Below the pieces are notes generated by a model that was given only the letters and a program-made list of their open reading frames with translations, was not told where the DNA came from and searched no databases. DNA of 33,867 nucleotides from NCBI GenBank assembly GCA_031415695.1, contig JANOSH010000009.1, forward strand, positions 1 through 33,867. The letters are read 5' to 3'. Of the stretch, positions 23,404 to 31,734 are shown piece after piece. Position 1 is the stretch's first letter; every line of letters begins with the position of its first letter. Position numbers and translations under genes: made by a program. This DNA is from JANOSH01 sp031415695. GTDB lineage: Bacteria; Actinomycetota; Acidimicrobiia; Acidimicrobiales; Ilumatobacteraceae.

Positions 23404-23994
23404 TCAAGGACGCTTCGCACCCAGGGGCGGGAAGTCAGCCGAGTTCAGTGCTTGTTGAGGGAACTTGCTGGCGAGCGCGGCGCGGATCTTGGTATTGCCG
23501 TGAAATGCGTTGAGGGCCGCTGCCTGCACGGCTGGCAGGCAGGACTTGGCGAAGCTTTCGGCCCAGTCTGGGAGATTGCCAACACTATTCTTGCCTCTCT
23601 CCAAGTCGCCCCAATCGCCGGTGTAGGTGCCAGTTGGTGTGTACCAGCTGAACAGTTCCCAGGCCCGTCCCTCTTTCGCCCGTTGATCAGCCACAGTGAC
23701 GTGCAGGCTGCCATCGGTCGAAGCGTCGTCAAACAGGTAATGAAGGTGGACTTTCCCGTCTTTTCCTTCCACTTCTCGGCTAGGGAAGTATTGCCAGCCA
23801 CGTTGAACTGAAGGCCTCTGTATTCGACGAGGGGCGACCACAACGACCGGTGCTGTCGCCGACGGTTGGCCACCGACGCGTCGACGCATGACCGTGTTTC
23901 CCACCGACGGCACGGAAGGTGATTGCTTTGTCAAACCTCCGGTCCTTTCCTGTTCGACTCGCACCGCTGGGGTCCGACGTTGACGTGGCGCCAT
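23404..23994 (-). CDS. eCIS cargo candidate with Arg-rich leader and IQR/VQR motifs
   Basis: 196 aa. ATG 23994 is preceded by AAGGAAAGG. Residues 1-62 form an Arg/Pro/Val-rich leader that ends APRRIQRPSVQRGW (IQR 58-60, VQR 63-65). The remainder is a compact domain rich in aromatic residues (HLHYLFDDASTDGSLHVTVA, then RAWELFSWYTPTGTYTGDWG) with a helical end (PDWAESFAKSCLPAVQAAAL). I do not recognise the domain. It is the last gene of the minus operon with the two big membrane proteins and converges with the structural operon over 8 bp. The leader-plus-QR layout matches the proteins at 8064-9110 and 10088-11401. Confidence 0.66.
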   Translation of the reverse strand: MAPRQRRTPAVRVEQERTGGLTKQSPSVPSVGNTVMRRRVGGQPSATAPVVVVAPRRIQRPSVQRGWQYFPSREVEGKDGKVHLHYLFDDASTDGSLHVTVADQRAKEGRAWELFSWYTPTGTYTGDWGDLERGKNSVGNLPDWAESFAKSCLPAVQAAALNAFHGNTKIRAALASKFPQQALNSADFPPLGAKRP

Positions 23995-24019
23995 AGCGAC
24001 AACCTTTCCTTGTGGCTCG

Positions 24020-26242
24020 TCACGCAGCCGGGGGTGAGGGCCCCAGTTGGACCGGCACGATCTGTTCTCCGTTCGGCGGCCGAACTTGCACGAACACCGT
24101 CGTCGAAGCAAGACCCGTATCGGCCGGGCGGAACGTCAGCCGTACCTCGCCTTCACCATAAGTCTGGGACGTTCGCCAGGCTCCATCGGCTCCTGAGACA
24201 GCGAGAACGGTGCCACCGGTGTCGGTCACCTTGACATTAGCCAGGCCGATCCCGGTCGGCCCGACCACGCGTCCACTGATCGCTACAGGCGACTTCACCA
24301 GTGCGACGCTGCACGACCCACCGGACGACGGCACCTGCAACCGCTGCGCGGCCGGGCTGTACCCAGGCTTCGAGAACGAGACGTTGTATCTGCCGCCTTC
24401 GAGCCCGTCCACTTCCCAGGAACCATCCGGCAGCGTGACGAGGCTGAGCGAACGAGTACCACCGGTGAGCTGAACAACGACGCCTTTCAACGGTTGCGAG
24501 CCGTCGCAAACCTGCCCACTCAATCCCCGCTGCGCGGCCGGCAACGTCGTGGTTGCCGCAGGCACAGGTCGTGTCAGCGCAACCTCGAGACCGATCGAGT
24601 TGCCGCCGACAGCGACGACGACCACCGATCGTTGATTCACGAAGCCCTCGCGCACGGCGAGAAGTTCAAATGTGCCGGGAGCCAGTTTGGCGGCGGACAG
24701 GAACGCGAAGGTGAAACGACCGTCGGCTCCGGTGACGGACGGCTCGATGACGTCGGTTGGATACCCGAGAACGGTGTCGAGTCGGCGGGCGGTCACGGTG
24801 GCACCTTCTACGGGTTCACCCTGGGCTGTCACGATGCCGGCGATGGAGGAAAGCTTGCTCAGCAGTTTCACCTCCGAGCCGGGGCCGGGGTCGACCGGCG
24901 CGCCGTCCGAACGGCATCCGCTGAGGGACGGCCGAGTGGTGGGGATGCGGACCGTCGAGCACACGGTGTCGAGGTAGCCCGGTGCCGAGAACGTGACGTT
25001 GTACAAACCGGGCGGGAGGTTCAGGAGTTGGAATCGACCGGTCGCGACCGACGTCGCAACAGTTGGGTTGCGGTTCGGATCGGGTCGTCCCTTCAACGAT
25101 CCCTCCTCGAGAACCGCTCGCGCCGTAACCGAGGCGCCGGCAATCGGTCGACCGTCGGATGCAGTGAGTGCAAGACCGACAAGTGCGTCAGGCGGTGCGG
25201 CCGCGGCGAGCGCGGCCGCCCCGTCCGCGGTTCCACCTCCTGTGCCATCGGAGGTACCCGACGCGTCGGCGGGGTTCGTCGATACGCCGGATCCGCTGAG
25301 ACCGAGATCATTACTCGTTCCCGCTGCGGCATCGAGCGCCTCGATCCTGGCCTGTTCTGTCGCCGTCGCCCCATCGGTGGAACGCTTCAGTCCCTCGGCG
25401 ACGTCGGTCATGCCGTCCTTCATCGCCGCAGCGACGTCAGATTTGGAGTCCTTCATGACCGCGCTGATCGCGGAGCCGACGACAAGCCCCCAGAGCCCGA
25501 ACATCGCTCCGATCATGGCGAGCATCAACGCCAATCGAGGAACGTACGGCCGCTGTGCCAATGCACCGACGACCTTCATCTCGTGGCCGGGCGATGTCCC
25601 GACGATCGTGAACTGCCGCGGCATGGGCGCGCCGGTGAAGGCCCGCGGTCCCGAGATTACCGCTTGTACCGATCTCGTCGTACCCGCCGGCAGCTCGATG
25701 ACACCGTCAGGCTGGAACAGGAACGCGAAATGGTTCTCACCGTCGTCTCCCGACAACGAGATATCCATGGGAGCGTTGCCGGTGTTGCTGAGCGTCAGGC
25801 TGTACCGTCCTGTTCGCCCGCCCGTCGCGGTACCGGGATCGAGAACCATTGTCGCGGCCGGCACCGCCGCGACACGGAGACGGAGTGGTTCAACGCACTG
25901 GACAGAGGGGTCGGTGGCCGACGCCTTCTTCAGCATCAAGCTGCACGGCCCGACGGGAAAGCCGGGTGGCAGCGTGACCTGCAGAGAGACGGTCTCCTCG
26001 GCGGCGGGAAACAGCGAGGCCACTTCCGGCTGAACCTTCACAGCCGTCGCGTCAAGGCCGAGCACCGTAAGCGAAAAAGCGTCGATCACGCGAGTGGTGT
26101 TGATCAGGGTCACCGGCAGCGAAAAGGGCTTGCCGGGTACCACGTCGGTCGTCTCCGCGGTGAACCGCATGCCGCGTTGTTCGGCCGGCTTCCTACCTGC
26201 GCCGCTCGCGGACCGACGGGCTCCGGTATTAGTTCGGGACAT
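24020..26242 (-). CDS. single-span membrane protein with Ig-like N-domain and carboxypeptidase-regulatory-like repeats
   Basis: 740 aa from ATG 26242 (AAGGAG upstream), overlapping the Kelch gene by 14 bp. There is no signal peptide. Residues 25-230 form two Ig-like/COG1470-type beta domains (VVPGKPFSLPVTLINTTRV; RYSLTLSNTGNAPMDISLSG). One membrane helix follows at 236-260, preceded by basic residues, which predicts a cytoplasmic N-terminus. A linker with MKDSKSD/MKDGMTD repeats and a Gly/Ala/Thr-rich stretch leads to four beta modules at about 353-445, 465-558, 573-650 and 653-735, with the carboxypeptidase-regulatory pattern (GRPIAGASVTARA, GRFQLLNLPPGLYNVTFSAPGY). Together with the Kelch protein it could anchor the particle or sense the envelope. 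Confidence 0.78.
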   Translation of the reverse strand: MSRTNTGARRSASGAGRKPAEQRGMRFTAETTDVVPGKPFSLPVTLINTTRVIDAFSLTVLGLDATAVKVQPEVASLFPAAEETVSLQVTLPPGFPVGPCSLMLKKASATDPSVQCVEPLRLRVAAVPAATMVLDPGTATGGRTGRYSLTLSNTGNAPMDISLSGDDGENHFAFLFQPDGVIELPAGTTRSVQAVISGPRAFTGAPMPRQFTIVGTSPGHEMKVVGALAQRPYVPRLALMLAMIGAMFGLWGLVVGSAISAVMKDSKSDVAAAMKDGMTDVAEGLKRSTDGATATEQARIEALDAAAGTSNDLGLSGSGVSTNPADASGTSDGTGGGTADGAAALAAAAPPDALVGLALTASDGRPIAGASVTARAVLEEGSLKGRPDPNRNPTVATSVATGRFQLLNLPPGLYNVTFSAPGYLDTVCSTVRIPTTRPSLSGCRSDGAPVDPGPGSEVKLLSKLSSIAGIVTAQGEPVEGATVTARRLDTVLGYPTDVIEPSVTGADGRFTFAFLSAAKLAPGTFELLAVREGFVNQRSVVVVAVGGNSIGLEVALTRPVPAATTTLPAAQRGLSGQVCDGSQPLKGVVVQLTGGTRSLSLVTLPDGSWEVDGLEGGRYNVSFSKPGYSPAAQRLQVPSSGGSCSVALVKSPVAISGRVVGPTGIGLANVKVTDTGGTVLAVSGADGAWRTSQTYGEGEVRLTFRPADTGLASTTVFVQVRPPNGEQIVPVQLGPSPPAA

Positions 26243-28316
26243 CGAAGCGTGCTCCTTGCTTCGTCGGACAGCCTTCGGGGCGTGGTTGGTCGGGGCAGGG
26301 CCGTTCCGCTCGTCCACCCCACACGACCAGTCGATTGCGGACCCACGCTGCTGTGACCTGTGAACGAAAGCCGAGCTGCGCCGACGAAGGCAGTTGGCGC
26401 GTCTCGGAACCATCCGCAGCCCGGAAGATGATCGGAGCCACCGAGTCGAGTTCGGGAACCGACGTCACGATACCAACGGCATCACCGGTCCACGTCGCCA
26501 CGAAATCGGTGCCGAGGTGCTCCGGAGCACCGACCAGCGGTTTCCAGGTGAAAGACACCTGTCCACGATCGGCGGGATCGGGCACGAGCGTCAGCTCCCA
26601 TGCCGCCGGGTCGGACGCGCCGACTGGCACAATCGTTGAACAGAGGTTGCCGGTCCTCGTGAGATCGACGCCACTGACCTCAGCTGCTTTCAGTCCACCG
26701 AGGAACATCACCGCTGACGTCGAGGCGACTGCCTGATGGCACGCGCGGGGCTCGAGCAACCGGTTGCTGATCAACTGCCAGCGGTTGCGGGCAACGTCGT
26801 AAGCGTACGTGTCGCCGAGCAATCGACCCGCGCCGACACCGCCGTTGATCACCATGTAGCGACCATCCCACGCTGCCGCGTGAAACGAACGCGGAGCACC
26901 GTCGAACGTACCGAGATCACCTGGCCCGAACACACTCCACACACCAGCAGAAAGGTCTCCGGGATCTGGCGGGGATGCGTCGGGCTCGGCCCTGAGGGAT
27001 CCAGACCGGAGAATCGCTCCATCGCCCAACAGCCGGCCATCGCCGGTGACGCCGCCGAAAACGATCAACACCTGTCCGGTCCAGATCATGCTGAAACCGA
27101 TGCGTGGCTCCAAGGGGACCGATGGCAACACGGACCACCGAAACGTGACGGGATCGAACTGCGCTCCGTAGAAGGCGCCTGCTCGGTCGTCGGTCACTTT
27201 GCCGAGGCCACCCCAGACGACCAAGCGATCGCCGGTCCACACCGCTCGCTGTCCTTCGCGAGCGGCTTCGTCGGGCAGATCGGGAAGCGACGTCCACGTG
27301 TTCTGGGTGACCGAGTACATCGCTCCGTTCGCGAGCGCGCGACCCGACTGGTCGACACCACCCCACACGATGACGGCCTGCTCGGCCTCACTCCGGCCCG
27401 TCAGCCAATCGACCGCTTGGCGCCGCGTTCCGGCCAGCCCGCTCGGTGCGTCGGGGCGTTCGAAGCTGACCCACGTCGCGGTATGACCCGCGCGGGCGGC
27501 CAGCGCGTCAGGAGCGTCGCTCATGGGCACCCAGGCCGACGCAGGCTTACCGCTGACGACCTTCCGGGCGAGATGGGTCAGCGCCCACATCGCCATGACG
27601 AGAACGACGACGATCGCAGCAGACTTGAAGAGTAGTGGTGCGAATACCGTCCGCTGCCGGAACGACCCGGGGGCCGTGACCGTGCCGCTCGACGCCCGAG
27701 CGGTGACGTCGAACACGTGCTCCCGTGTCGAGCCGAGCCACCGCGGCCGCCGGCGGATTGTCGCCGTCGCATGGCAGAGATGTTTCGCTTCGAGAACGAT
27801 CGCCGACGGACTGAAATCGATATGCAAGCCTTTGTCAGGCGATCGGTAGTCCAACGCGAGAACGATCTCTTCGGTGCCCGTATTCTCCAGCTGTACCTTG
27901 AATTCGGCCCCGAGCAGGCCAGACACGCGCGGATGCACTAGCTTGATCCGTGCGACCGAGATGTCGTCGACGACGAGCAGTACATCGGCGAACGCCAGGC
28001 GAGGCATGTCGCGATCGTCCGTCGCAATCCACTCGACGATGACCGGGTTTCGTCCGGGGCGCAAGGCCCTGGGAAGTTCGAAGGAGACCGTCTTGACGGT
28101 TGGACCGAGGACGTCGGACGACGGCACCTCTCCGAGACTCGCAAGCAGTGGCGGACCGAGGCCGATCAATCTCAGTACCGAACGCCTCGGCGACGGGCCG
28201 AAGTTGTGCAGTTCGAGCGATATCTCGAGGGGCGCGCCGGGTTTGACCCGCACCTCGGACCGACTCGTGAGATGCAGGCGGTGCTCGGCGGGAGTGGAGC
28301 ACCAGGCGCTCGGCAT
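26229..28316 (-). CDS. single-span membrane protein with Ig-like N-domain and Kelch beta-propeller
   Basis: 695 aa from ATG 28316. Residues 12-220 hold two Ig-like domains (RVKPGAPLEISLELHNFGPS; LGAEFKVQLENTGTEEIVLA). A membrane helix at 227-249 (APLLFKSAAIVVVLVMAMWA) follows. The rest is a Kelch/galactose-oxidase-type propeller with repeated GG blades: VIVWGGVDQ, LVVWGGLGK, LIVFGGVTG, MVINGGVGA, AVMFLGGLK, LVVWGGRAE, each with a W about 20 residues later. The architecture parallels the protein at 24020-26242. First gene of its operon. No catalytic residues of galactose oxidase are evident, so a binding role is more likely. Confidence 0.8.
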   Translation of the reverse strand: MPSAWCSTPAEHRLHLTSRSEVRVKPGAPLEISLELHNFGPSPRRSVLRLIGLGPPLLASLGEVPSSDVLGPTVKTVSFELPRALRPGRNPVIVEWIATDDRDMPRLAFADVLLVVDDISVARIKLVHPRVSGLLGAEFKVQLENTGTEEIVLALDYRSPDKGLHIDFSPSAIVLEAKHLCHATATIRRRPRWLGSTREHVFDVTARASSGTVTAPGSFRQRTVFAPLLFKSAAIVVVLVMAMWALTHLARKVVSGKPASAWVPMSDAPDALAARAGHTATWVSFERPDAPSGLAGTRRQAVDWLTGRSEAEQAVIVWGGVDQSGRALANGAMYSVTQNTWTSLPDLPDEAAREGQRAVWTGDRLVVWGGLGKVTDDRAGAFYGAQFDPVTFRWSVLPSVPLEPRIGFSMIWTGQVLIVFGGVTGDGRLLGDGAILRSGSLRAEPDASPPDPGDLSAGVWSVFGPGDLGTFDGAPRSFHAAAWDGRYMVINGGVGAGRLLGDTYAYDVARNRWQLISNRLLEPRACHQAVASTSAVMFLGGLKAAEVSGVDLTRTGNLCSTIVPVGASDPAAWELTLVPDPADRGQVSFTWKPLVGAPEHLGTDFVATWTGDAVGIVTSVPELDSVAPIIFRAADGSETRQLPSSAQLGFRSQVTAAWVRNRLVVWGGRAERPCPDQPRPEGCPTKQGARFDVPN

Positions 28317-28636
28317 GGCTCAAGTGTGCGACCGGCGGGAGTCGGGAACGAGGGACGAAAGGGCAGACTTCGGGGAACGTGGTTGGCCGTGGGTTCAGGG
28401 CCGTCCGCCCGCGAGCGGCGTGTGCGTGGTCCGAACAGTGTGCTCTTCAGGGAGCGACAACCCGTAGCGACGCTGGAGCGATGGCGTTGTCAAGCGTTGG
28501 CCGATAGCGGGCGAGACGGTCATCAAGGGTGGGCGTGGTGCGGCTGATGGTGTGATGCCTTTCGAGAGGGAGGTTCTGAGGTGACGCAGCCGCGACCACG
28601 ACCCTCCGGATTGGCACCGAACGGCTCAACTGCCGA
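28317..28636. other. intergenic region between the eCIS locus and the catabolic island
   Basis: These 320 bases hold no convincing intact gene. They must contain the promoter of the Kelch gene. On the minus strand a short coding-like peptide (PTLDDRLARYRPTLDNAIA, near 28465-28540) resembles the N-terminus of a regulator or enzyme lying downstream of the dioxygenase, but it has no continuation. This is the boundary where gene style changes from packed overlapping operons to decayed fragments. Confidence 0.35.
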
Positions 28637-29383
28637 TCACTTGGCATGGCCTACATCATCGAACGCAACCACCGTCGGCGCTCGATGTCCCCAGATGCTG
28701 GGTGCTTGGTGCAGTTGCACCTCCCAGGTGCTGTCGTCGATCATTCGCCCACCGTGGCCGTACTCCACCTGAAAGCCCGATGGTGTCTGCATGTAGAACG
28801 AAACCATCTTGTCGTTGGTGTGGCAACCCAGGGTTGACGCGATCGGTACTCCATGGTCGTGGCAGAGGTCGTAGGTGCTGCCGATGTCGTCCAAGTTGCG
28901 CAATGGCGAACGGAACGGCCGCTCGGCCAGCACGAGGGGGCCGAAGTAGATCTCGGTGGTCAGGCCACTTGGGTCGGTCGTGGTGATCAGGCCCATCACG
29001 CGACGGTCCCGAGCCTCTGCTTCGGTTCCCCAGGTCACGGTATGACCGTCAGTCTCCAAGCGGTCGGCGATGCTCCTCAACGCGCCTTCGTCGCTGGTCT
29101 CCCAGCCGACGGAGGTCAGGTCGTCCAGAGCGCCGGCCCGGAGGGCAAGGCGGTGGTGATTCTCGTCCAACCGGAAATGGACAACTTCCTCATCGGGCGT
29201 CGCGTTGGGCTCCAGACCGAGGATCTTGGTAGCGAACTGCTCCCAACTCGGCAGATCGCTGACCTCGATGCCGAGGTATCCGAGTTGGGTGACTCTGCAC
29301 TCCGGTGCGATACGCGCCGCCGAAGAGCCACCGGTTCGACGTTGAGTTGGTCGCTGCCGAGGAGCTCCGCGCACGCATCGCAC
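28637..29383 (-). pseudogene. extradiol ring-cleavage dioxygenase (VOC, BphC-like) with internal deletion
   Basis: The N-terminal VOC domain is intact (VTQLGYLGIEVSDLPSWEQF...), and the C-terminal end is clearly of the 2,3-dihydroxybiphenyl dioxygenase type (CHDHGVPIASTLGCHTNDKM, SFYMQTPSGFQVEYG, APSIWGHR). Between FGPLVLAERPFRSP and LRNLDDIGSTYDL, near 28902, about 70 residues expected in the family are missing in frame. The lost part carries the first metal-ligand His (GHVV block) and the next one, leaving only the Glu of VEYG, so the protein should be inactive. The start is also odd: conserved sequence begins at a GTC codon near 29293, and the only frame starts are GTGs inside the divergent AraC gene. 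It was probably part of an aromatic or steroid catabolic cluster. Confidence 0.72.
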
Positions 29384-29904
29384 AGATCGACCATCGCGGT
29401 GTCGAGCGCATTGACTTTCACTGCCTCATGTACATCAGCGCCGGGCTTTACACACACATGGTCGACTTCGAGACCTTCGACTGCACGAAGGGGTCGTGCC
29501 TGCTCATCCAGCCGGGGCAGGTGCACCGATTCGGCGACGAGCAGGAGTGGGCAGGCTGGCTGCTGATACTTCGGTCCGACCTACTTCCACCGGGCCAAAC
29601 CGAGGCCCTGTCGACCTACACACACACGTCGGGCGCGTTGAGCCGTGCGCTGGTCGAATCGCTCGAGCGGATGGCTCACGACGCCACCCACGCCACTGAC
29701 GTGAGAGTCACCAACGCCTTGCTAAGGAGCCAGTTCCATGCACTGATCGCGCGCCTACAACTCGCACATCTCGCAGCCACCGCAGATGAGCGCGTTCAAC
29801 CTCGTCAGCTCGAGCGTTACCAGGACTTCCGCAGTACCGCCGAACGCGAGTTCTGGCGCTGGCACACAGGTCAATGGCGGCTTCTAGTTCGGCAGTCGAG
29901 GTGA
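29305..29904 (+). pseudogene. AraC-family regulator truncated before its DNA-binding domain
   Basis: The N-terminal sensing domain is present (SHRFDVELVAAEELRARIAQ, SAGLYTHMVDFETFDC, LIQPGQVHRFGDEQEW), followed by the helical linker QPRQLERYQDFRSTAEREFW. In AraC proteins of this type the sequence RRWHRVADYAxxLG would follow and lead into two helix-turn-helix motifs. Here homology ends at RWH (about 29864), and the remaining codons read into an IS630-like fragment. The regulator therefore cannot bind DNA. It is divergent from, and was probably the activator of, the neighbouring dioxygenase. Confidence 0.65.
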
Positions 29905-29965
29905 AGATGGCATCGCGCAGCGCCCGTCGGGTGGTCCAGCGGTCCATGCCGGTCAGATGACGCCA
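29867..29965 (-). mobile_element. IS630-like transposase C-terminal fragment
   Basis: On the minus strand the peptide RWTTRRALRDAIFTSTAEL followed by EAAID resembles the C-terminal end of IS630-family transposases (pattern RRGVFTSVAELEAAID, before the NxxPKPFxW block). The fragment begins exactly where the AraC homology ends, so the insertion or a recombination through it probably caused that truncation. No terminal inverted repeat or TA duplication can be recognised. Short match, hence modest confidence. Confidence 0.4.
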
Positions 29966-30058
29966 GGTGTACGGCCGCTCACTGGGACACCCACCGAGCG
30001 ACTCGCCACTCTCCTGGAAGCTTCGTAGCGACACATTGTTGCGACGACTGCTGGGCGT

Positions 30059-30350
30059 CTACGAGGACGGGTCGAACACCAGGGGGAGGGCGAGGTGCGC
30101 CAGGCGGAGCTTTTCGGTGGTGGAGTCGTCGGCACAAAAGATTCGAGTGAGCAAGCCGTGCGAATCGGGGCTGATGGGGGCGATGGCGTCGAGGCGTCGC
30201 TTTGTGGGCGGTGCTCAAATTTGTCGAACGTCAAAGAACGTGCCAACCAGGTCCAACAGTCGTTCGAAGAGCAACATGCGCGCAGCGGCGTCGTTGTTGG
30301 TTGCCAAGCCAGCCGCGGCCCGAAATCGGTCCTCCGCGGCTCGATCGGGT
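30059..30350 (-). pseudogene. TetR-type regulator remnant, frame-broken
   Basis: Two coding-like pieces in different frames follow one another: AAEDRFRAAAGLATNNDAAA then RMLLFERLLDLVGTFFDVRQI-stop, and then KRRLDAIAPISPDSHGLLTR followed by IFCADDSTTEKLRLAHLAL and ending FDPSS-stop at 30059-30061. The helical content and order fit the ligand-binding half of a TetR-family regulator without its helix-turn-helix. The break lies near 30225. Family assignment is tentative; the coding character in two frames is the stronger point. Confidence 0.35.
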
Positions 30351-30417
30351 GTACAACATCAAGGACACGCTGTTCCACGACCCCTACTATCAGCGACACT
30401 CTATGACAGCGAAATGA
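30340..30417 (+). pseudogene. short coding-like 3' fragment of an unidentified enzyme
   Basis: The plus-strand peptide LDRVYNIKDTLFHDPYYQRH ends at TGA 30415-30417. Codon choice is coding-like and the aromatic-rich peptide looks like an enzyme C-terminus, but it has no upstream continuation because the opposite strand holds the TetR remnant. It adds to the picture of a junction of gene fragments. I cannot name the parent family. Confidence 0.2.
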
Positions 30418-30486
30418 TTCCGAACTCGATCATCTATCCCGTGTAATCCCACCGACCCGACCACACCACCCAGGGAGAAACAACTC

Positions 30487-31638
30487 ATGCGTTTCGGCAT
30501 TTTCATGGCACCGTTCCACCCGCCCGCAGGGCAGGACCCCATCTCGGCAGTGCAGCGCGATCTCGAGGTGGTTCAGCTGCTCGATCGGCTCGGCTACGAG
30601 GAGGCGTGGATCGGAGAGCACCACTCGGCCGGGCACGAGATCATCCCCGACCCGATGATCTTCATCGCATTCGCGGCACCGCAAACCCGCCATATCAAGC
30701 TCGGCACCGGCGTCCTGTCGCTCCCGTACCACAACCCCCTGTTGGTCGCCGACCGCGTGTTTTTCCTCGATCAGTTGTTGCGCGGGCGATTCATGCTCGG
30801 TCTCGGCCCCGGGGCGTTACCGGGCGACGCCGCCATGCTCGGCATCTCGATCGAAGATCAACGCGGCGCGCTCGAACACGACACCGATGTGTTGATGCAT
30901 CTGTTGCGCAGCGACGAGCCGATCAGTGTGGAGACCTCTCGGTACAAGCTCGTGAACGCCAAGTCGCAATATGGCCCCTACTCCGACTTCGACATCGCCG
31001 TAGCAGCGATTGCCTCGCCGACAGGCCCACGAATCGCCGGCAAACATGGCGTCGGATTGCTCTCGATCGGCGCTACCACGACCGACGGGTTCGACCTCCT
31101 CGCTCACCACTGGGACGTGATGGAGGAACGCGCCGCCAAGTTCGGCACCGTCGCCGACCGCAACCAATGGCGCCTCGTCGGCCCGATGCACATCGCCGAG
31201 ACCCGCGAGCAGGCCATCGACGACGTGAGGTATGGCCTCGACGCCTGGTGCGACTACACCCAAAAGGTGCTGGCGGTGCCGCACTTCCGGGCCGCTGGCG
31301 ACACCTTCGAAGAACGCATTGCCTGGGTCAACGAATCCGGGCTGGGTGTCATCGGCACGCCCGACGACGCCATCCGCCAGATCGAGCGGCTCGAAAAGCA
31401 GTCGAACGGTGGCTTTGGCGCTTACCTCATGGTCCATCACGAATGGGCCCGGCCGAGCGCCGTGAACCGCCACTACGAGCTGTTCGCCCAGCACGTCAAG
31501 CCGCACTTCCAGCGAATGGGCGCCAAGACCATCGACGCCGAACGACGCGCGATTGGCGAGTGGGAAGAACTCGGCGACCGCGTCGAGCGTGCCGTGGCCG
31601 CGGCCACCGAACGCCACCAAGCCGAATTCACGAACTAG
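30487..31638 (+). CDS. LLM-class flavin-dependent monooxygenase (luciferase-like)
   Basis: 383 aa with AGGGAGAA upstream of ATG 30487. It begins MRFGIFMAPFHPPAGQDPIS and carries the bacterial luciferase-like core: YEEAWIGEHHSAGHEIIPDP, IKLGTGVLSLPYHNPLLVAD, RGRFMLGLGPGALPGDAAML, then a TIM-barrel C-terminal half ending VHHEWARPSAVNRHYELFA. Close to the limonene-1,2-monooxygenase-like subgroup, which uses FMNH2 and O2 to oxidise terpene-like or other hydrophobic substrates. Full length with no interruption, so probably functional, and possibly served by the flavin enzyme encoded downstream. Substrate not inferable. Confidence 0.88.
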   Translation: MRFGIFMAPFHPPAGQDPISAVQRDLEVVQLLDRLGYEEAWIGEHHSAGHEIIPDPMIFIAFAAPQTRHIKLGTGVLSLPYHNPLLVADRVFFLDQLLRGRFMLGLGPGALPGDAAMLGISIEDQRGALEHDTDVLMHLLRSDEPISVETSRYKLVNAKSQYGPYSDFDIAVAAIASPTGPRIAGKHGVGLLSIGATTTDGFDLLAHHWDVMEERAAKFGTVADRNQWRLVGPMHIAETREQAIDDVRYGLDAWCDYTQKVLAVPHFRAAGDTFEERIAWVNESGLGVIGTPDDAIRQIERLEKQSNGGFGAYLMVHHEWARPSAVNRHYELFAQHVKPHFQRMGAKTIDAERRAIGEWEELGDRVERAVAAATERHQAEFTN

Positions 31639-31734
31639 GCCCTTGTCGCTGTGCATGCATTTGCGTCATGTTCGACCTACCGCAGTAGTCATCCCTCGTC
31701 GGATTACCTCACCGACCACGTACGTTAGGCACCC

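Noticed and set aside
24494..26356. 620-codon plus-strand open frame opposite the membrane protein genes
   Set aside because: It is the antisense shadow of a gene with clear domains; its translation is Arg/Gly-rich without structure.
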